Assembly: GCA_041688215.1 (NCBI GenBank) | Contig: JBDNIO010000195.1 | Span: 1-10,104 of the forward strand | Origin: JBDNIO01 sp041688215 | Lineage (GTDB): Bacteria; Pseudomonadota; Gammaproteobacteria; Nevskiales; Salinisphaeraceae | Direction of reading: 5' to 3' | Length of the DNA stretch: 10,104 nucleotides | Shown here: piece after piece, positions 6,985 through 10,104 of the stretch | Position numbering within the stretch: the first letter of the stretch is position 1 | Layout: every line of letters begins with the position of its first letter | Position numbers and translations under genes: made by a program | Notes under the pieces: generated by a model | What the model was told of the DNA's origin: nothing | Database searches by the model: none | The model's input: only the letters and a program-made list of their open reading frames with translations

Positions 6985-7062
6985 ACCACAAAGAACACGA
7001 AGAACACGAAGAACACAAAGCTGCAATCTACAACCCTGTGTGTTCTTCGTGCCCTTTGTGGT
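6985..7062. repeat. Second intergenic inverted repeat with tandem 9-mers
   Basis: The 23-base arms 6985-7007 and 7040-7062 are inverted copies with 2 mismatches; they begin ACCACAAAG on the outside and reach GAAGAACAC on the inside. The left side also contains three consecutive 9-mers: GAACACGAA at 6993 and 7002, and GAACACAAA at 7011. An ACCACAAAGAACACGAAG-type inverted repeat is, from memory, frequent between genes in diverse bacteria. It sits 27 bases past the sppA stop, where it could fold in the sppA transcript's 3' region, but it lacks a T-tract typical of an intrinsic terminator. Confidence 0.75.
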
Positions 7063-7089
7063 TCAACATCTTTAATCTAAAAGTGTACT

Positions 7090-8931
7090 TTACGGTCGGC
7101 TATCGGCGGCCGCCGGTTCGCAAAAACAATGGGCGTAGATCCCACGCGGGTCATTCAAGCCACTCGATATCCAATTAAATACCGGACTCTCGGGCAACAG
7201 GCTGCTCCACTGGGCCAGCCATTGCGTACTGATTCTGGATGAGAAGAAGTTCAGCCATTCACCCCATTGCGTGGGCTGGCGTTTGATTTCCAGCTCGTAA
7301 TCGTCGGGCTGCAGACCCGCCAGTTCCGCGGCTTGGGCTATCGCTTCGGGCAGGCCACCGAAAGCGTCCACCAAGCCGATGCGCTCCGCGTCTGCTCCGC
7401 TCCAGACCCGACCCTGGGCGATACGATCCACCGCGGCCACGCTCATGCCGCGAGCCTCGGCAACCTTGGTTATAAACTCACTGTAAGCGTGCTCTATGCC
7501 GGATTGCAGGATGCGTTTGACCTGCGGGCTAAGCGGCTGATCCACGCGCAGCGCGCCAGACAACTCGGTCGTGCCCAGGCCATCGGTATGGATGCCAAGT
7601 TTTTTGAGCGGCTCGCTTACGGTGGGCACAATGCCGAATACGCCGAGCGAGCCGGTAATGGTATTGGTCTGGGCCAGAATTTTGTCCGCGTCCATGCTTA
7701 TCCAGTAGCCGCCGGAGGCCGCCACGCCAGCCATGGAAACGACCACGGGCTTGCCGGCATCACGCGTCAATTCCACTTCGCGACGGATAGTTTCTGATGC
7801 GAATAACGAGCCGCCGGGGCTGTTCACACGCAGCAACAGTGCGGCGGCGTGGTCATCGCGCCGTACATCCGAAATCAGCCGCGCAATAGTGTCGCCACCC
7901 ACCGAACCGCGTGAACTTTCACCGTCTACAATCGGGCCCTCGACAACGACCATGCTGATCTTGCTGTCTCCGGGCGCGTTGGCTTCTGCCGCAACCGCGC
8001 GCAGATAATCGTAGTTATTAATCTGGCGGAAACTGCCGTGTTCGTCGTCCTTGCCAACCCGTTCGCGCATTTTCTCGTGCACGGCTTCCAGCGGCAGGAT
8101 TTGGGTCACCAGACCCGCCTTTAGCGCCACTTGCGCGGCATCACCGTTATTTTCGACCAGCGCCTGATCAAACGTGGCAATGTAGCTTTCCAGAGCTGCA
8201 GGATCGAGCTGACGCGCTGGTGCGACCTTTTCCTTGTAGGTTGTCCAGATAGAATTCAGCCAGGCGCGGTTTGCCGCGCGTGCCTGGGGCGACATATCGT
8301 TGCGCGTAAACGGCTCTACAAACGACTTATATTCGCCCACACGGAACACATTGATCTTTACTCCGAGCTTGTCCAGCGCCTCTTTGAAATAGGGATTAAA
8401 CACCCCGTAACCTTCCAGAAACACAAAACCCAGGGGGTCCAGGTACACCTCATCCGCTTGCGCCGCCAGGTAATATTGCGACTGGTTATAGGTAGGCGAC
8501 CACGCTACGACGCGCTTGCCGCTTTGCTTGAAGCGGTTAATGGCTTCCGCCAGATCCTGTAACTGCCCGGCACCGGCGGCACCCATTTCATCGAGCTTGA
8601 GAAACGCCATCTGGATGCGCGGATCGCTGGCCGCCTTGTCCAGTGATTTGACCAGGTTGTAGACCACGGTTTCCTGGTCTTGCGGCGCAAACAATTGCCC
8701 AACAATTTCCGTGGCGGCGTCGCTAGTGCGCTGTTCAATCAGGTTGCCGACCGGCGCCCACACCAACGCGGTATCCTGCTCCACCTCTGGCGGGCCATTG
8801 GAGGCCACCAGAAAGTAAACAAAAATCGGCAGCATGAACAGCGACAAGAACATGAACAGGCCATACACAATCGCCAGTGCCCGCCATAGAAAACCAAAAA
8901 AACGCCCTAAACCTGATTTCTGCTTAGCCAC
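7090..8931 (-). CDS. sppA: Signal peptide peptidase SppA, 67K type
   Basis: 613 residues, the length of the long two-domain SppA of Gammaproteobacteria. The protein is an inner-membrane serine protease that degrades cleaved signal peptides. One membrane segment lies at about residues 17-43, with the rest periplasmic. The N-terminal half carries the general-base lysine in VGEYKSFVEPFTR (Lys202), and the C-terminal half carries the nucleophile in MAGVAASGGYW (Ser406). This matches the split Ser/Lys dyad of E. coli SppA (Lys209/Ser409). LLRVNSPGGS (367-375) and NTITGSLGVFG are further peptidase S49 motifs. The start is GTG at 8931 with AGGA (8939-8942 on the opposite strand) seven bases upstream. 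A weak -35/-10 pair (TTGGGT, 17 bases, TAGACT) can be drawn in the upstream gap. The tail contains HCFC shortly before the stop; its importance is unknown. Confidence 0.96.
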   Translation of the reverse strand: MAKQKSGLGRFFGFLWRALAIVYGLFMFLSLFMLPIFVYFLVASNGPPEVEQDTALVWAPVGNLIEQRTSDAATEIVGQLFAPQDQETVVYNLVKSLDKAASDPRIQMAFLKLDEMGAAGAGQLQDLAEAINRFKQSGKRVVAWSPTYNQSQYYLAAQADEVYLDPLGFVFLEGYGVFNPYFKEALDKLGVKINVFRVGEYKSFVEPFTRNDMSPQARAANRAWLNSIWTTYKEKVAPARQLDPAALESYIATFDQALVENNGDAAQVALKAGLVTQILPLEAVHEKMRERVGKDDEHGSFRQINNYDYLRAVAAEANAPGDSKISMVVVEGPIVDGESSRGSVGGDTIARLISDVRRDDHAAALLLRVNSPGGSLFASETIRREVELTRDAGKPVVVSMAGVAASGGYWISMDADKILAQTNTITGSLGVFGIVPTVSEPLKKLGIHTDGLGTTELSGALRVDQPLSPQVKRILQSGIEHAYSEFITKVAEARGMSVAAVDRIAQGRVWSGADAERIGLVDAFGGLPEAIAQAAELAGLQPDDYELEIKRQPTQWGEWLNFFSSRISTQWLAQWSSLLPESPVFNWISSGLNDPRGIYAHCFCEPAAADSRP

Positions 8932-9002
8932 TGATAATTCCTGTGCGAAAGTGCGCCGAAGTCTACGCTAGGCCTACGCGTAACCCAAACTTTCCAGCTC
9001 GT

Positions 9003-9627
9003 CTATTTCTGATAACTGATACGGTAGATAACGCCTGATTGATCATCGGAAACCAACAGCGCGCCGTCAGGCATAACCTGCACATCCGCCGGACGGCCCC
9101 AGGCAGATTCACCCTGTAACCAGCCGCTGGCGAAGACTTCATATTTCGTAGCTTTGTCGCCATCTACCGAAACGCGGGTAACGCGATAGCCGATTTTGTT
9201 GCTGCGATTCCAGGAGCCATGCTCGGCGATGAAGATATCGCCTTGATATTCCTCAGGAAACATTTTGCCGGTATAAAACCGCATACCCAGCGGAGCGACG
9301 TGGGGGCCGAGTTTTTGTGCGGGCGGCGTAAATTCCTTGCAGGCACCCTTGTCGCCGAATTCCGGGTCGGCGATATCCCCGCCATGACAATAGGGAAAGC
9401 CGAAATGCAGGCCGGACTCCGGTGCCCGGCTGCCAGTCAAAACCCACGCTGTTGCGGATGCCTTTGGCGTACACGCGTTTGTCGGGACCATCGGGTTGCA
9501 TGCTTAACAACACGCCGAAACCGGGCTCTTCGCAGACGTTACAGGGCGCGCCGATGGGCAGATACAGCCGGCCGTCCGGGCTGAATTTTATAAAACGATA
9601 ACCGTGGTGGCTGCGGTTGGGAAAATC
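9003..9627 (-). pseudogene. Broken PQQ-dependent sugar (sorbosone) dehydrogenase, 5'-truncated and frameshifted
   Basis: Two frames on the same strand match consecutive parts of one family, the soluble glucose/sorbosone dehydrogenases that use PQQ in the periplasm. The upstream part (about 9627 to 9429) reads FPNRSHHGYRFIKF, LYLPIGAPCNVCEEPGFG and RNSVGFDWQPGTG. The downstream part (9429 to 9003) reads RAPESGLHFGFPYCHGGD, GDIFIAEHGSWNRS, GRPADV and a normal end. The segment that usually links them (ELWFTDNGRDW... to the NRAP motif, roughly 20-25 residues from memory of the family) is missing and the frame changes. The junction lies on CCGGGCACCGG (9419-9429, minus strand). The first half, including any signal peptide, is also missing because the sequence becomes IS30-like at about 9627. 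About 205 residues remain of an expected 370-400, so the product is almost certainly inactive. Confidence 0.85.
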
Positions 9628-9789
9628 ATCCGCCAGTATTTCCCCAAAGGATGTGATCTGCGCAACGTGGACCAATCTCAGGTCAACGACGCAGTTAATT
9701 CCCTCAACAACCGACCCAGAAAACGCTTGGGTTATCGTACACCCAATGAGGTCTTACGCTTTAAGCGCCGCGTTGCACTTGCAAGTTGA
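9628..9789 (+). mobile_element. IS30-family transposase, C-terminal remnant
   Basis: Fifty-three codons beginning IRQYFPKGCDL, followed by VNSLNNRPRKRLGYRTPNEV and ending in RVALAS before a TGA. This matches the end of IS30-family DDE transposases, where NGL(I/L)RQYxPKG precedes LNNRPRKxLGxxTPxEV. The NTNG residues expected just before are absent, so the match breaks off at about 9628, where dehydrogenase sequence begins on the other strand. The rest of the transposase (about 270 residues) and the left end of the element are not in the window. The right end of the element is probably near 9796, a few bases past the stop, because there the sequence changes to that of the next transposase. Confidence 0.8.
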
Positions 9790-9796
9790 ATCTACC

Positions 9797-10104
9797 CTTA
9801 TCGTAAGGCGTCATCATATGCTTGTAGGGGTAGCGTTTACGCTGCTTGCCTTTGGCATCAATAACCGTTTCCGGGAAGAAGCAAGGGCGGTGGTAATTCA
9901 CATAGGTATTGAGGTGCTCAAGGTTAAAGCGATTGACCTGAGCAGCGTAGCGCTGGGGAATATGCACATAGCCAAACACCTTGCGCACGACCGCGGCATT
10001 CTTCGACTCGGCCAAGGCATTATCATTGCAATGGCGCGGCCGTGATTTGGTCAATTCAATGCGCAGCTTTTCCAAAAGGCCCGCGACTTGGCGGTTAATA
10101 TATT
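9797..10104 (-). pseudogene. Integrase-core (rve) transposase fragment, interrupted at its C-terminus
   Basis: The reading frame is open to the window edge, so it is partial at the 5' end. Before the TTG at 10075 it reads YINRQVAGLL, followed by LTKSRPRHCNDNALAESKN, FGYVHIPQRYA, YVNYHRPCFFPE, KGKQRKRY and MMTPYDK. This is the last catalytic stretch of a retroviral-type integrase domain transposase; the Glu in NALAESKN is the likely third acidic residue of the DDE triad. Homologues known to me continue well past the TPY(E/D) position. Here the match ends at about 9797 and the frame runs on only into antisense IS30 sequence (stop at 9761). It was therefore probably interrupted by the IS30-type element. 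The exact IS family is not certain. Confidence 0.75.

Noticed and set aside
6993..7019. Three 9-base tandem repeats considered as a CRISPR or iteron array
   Set aside because: Units are contiguous with no spacers, only three copies, and form part of an inverted-repeat arm; no cas or rep gene nearby.
7267..7797. Long open frame (176 codons) on the + strand inside sppA
   Set aside because: It lies antisense to well-conserved sppA codons, including the catalytic serine region, and has no recognisable motif. GC-rich codon bias creates such shadows.
8131..8562. Open frame of 143 codons on the + strand inside sppA
   Set aside because: Antisense shadow of the SppA N-terminal domain, with no motif or ribosome binding support.
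9628..9675. Extension of the dehydrogenase upstream frame to a Met codon at 9675
   Set aside because: These codons are the antisense of IS30 transposase sequence, so the Met is not a genuine start of the dehydrogenase.
9617..10045. Open frame of 142 codons on the + strand crossing the IS30 remnant and the integrase fragment
   Set aside because: It spans the joint between two unrelated elements in frames that match neither; chance opening.

Overview
The window looks like ordinary chromosomal DNA from a Gammaproteobacterium of moderately high GC. This is inferred from the MetC sequence, which follows the enterobacterial type closely, from the long (67K-type) SppA, and from the presence of nadC and a glutathionyl-hydroquinone reductase. 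It holds eight intact genes, one broken gene, two insertion-sequence remnants and several intergenic palindromes. I see no tRNA, rRNA, CRISPR array or phage gene.

Positions 77-2913 (+ strand): an egtC-like class II amidotransferase and an egtB-like non-heme iron sulfoxide synthase overlap at a GTGA junction. They are followed by nadC (NAD synthesis), which has its own candidate sigma70 promoter. Positions 2917-4083 (- strand): metC, convergent with nadC across only 3 bases. A 35-base divergent gap separates it from a glycerophosphodiester phosphodiesterase gene (4119-4913, +). Positions 4940-4976: two tandem hairpins abut the stop codon of the next gene.

Positions 4977-6750 (- strand): an alpha/beta hydrolase and a glutathionyl-hydroquinone reductase are joined as TGA-T-ATG and are probably translationally coupled. 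Positions 6751-7089: a 339-base gene-free gap filled by two unrelated palindromic repeats. One is a nested, roughly 163-base inverted repeat with a GTCATTGCGAG core; the other has arms containing tandem 9-mers. Positions 7090-8931 (- strand): sppA, the inner-membrane signal peptide peptidase, with a GTG start.

Positions 9003-10104 form a degraded junction zone. A PQQ-dependent sugar (sorbosone) dehydrogenase gene has lost its 5' half and carries an internal frame-breaking deletion whose junction sits on an 11-base sequence that fits both reading frames. Its truncated 5' side abuts the last ~55 codons of an IS30-family transposase, whose 3' end interrupts the C-terminal part of another integrase-type transposase running off the window.

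Several genes concern low-molecular-weight thiols and sulfur (EgtB/EgtC, MetC, glutathionyl-hydroquinone reductase), but they are not one operon and no novel multi-gene system is convincingly visible. The items most worth a second look are the egtC-egtB pair without a visible egtD, the deletion junction in the dehydrogenase, the IS mosaic, and the two palindromes between the hydrolase gene and sppA.
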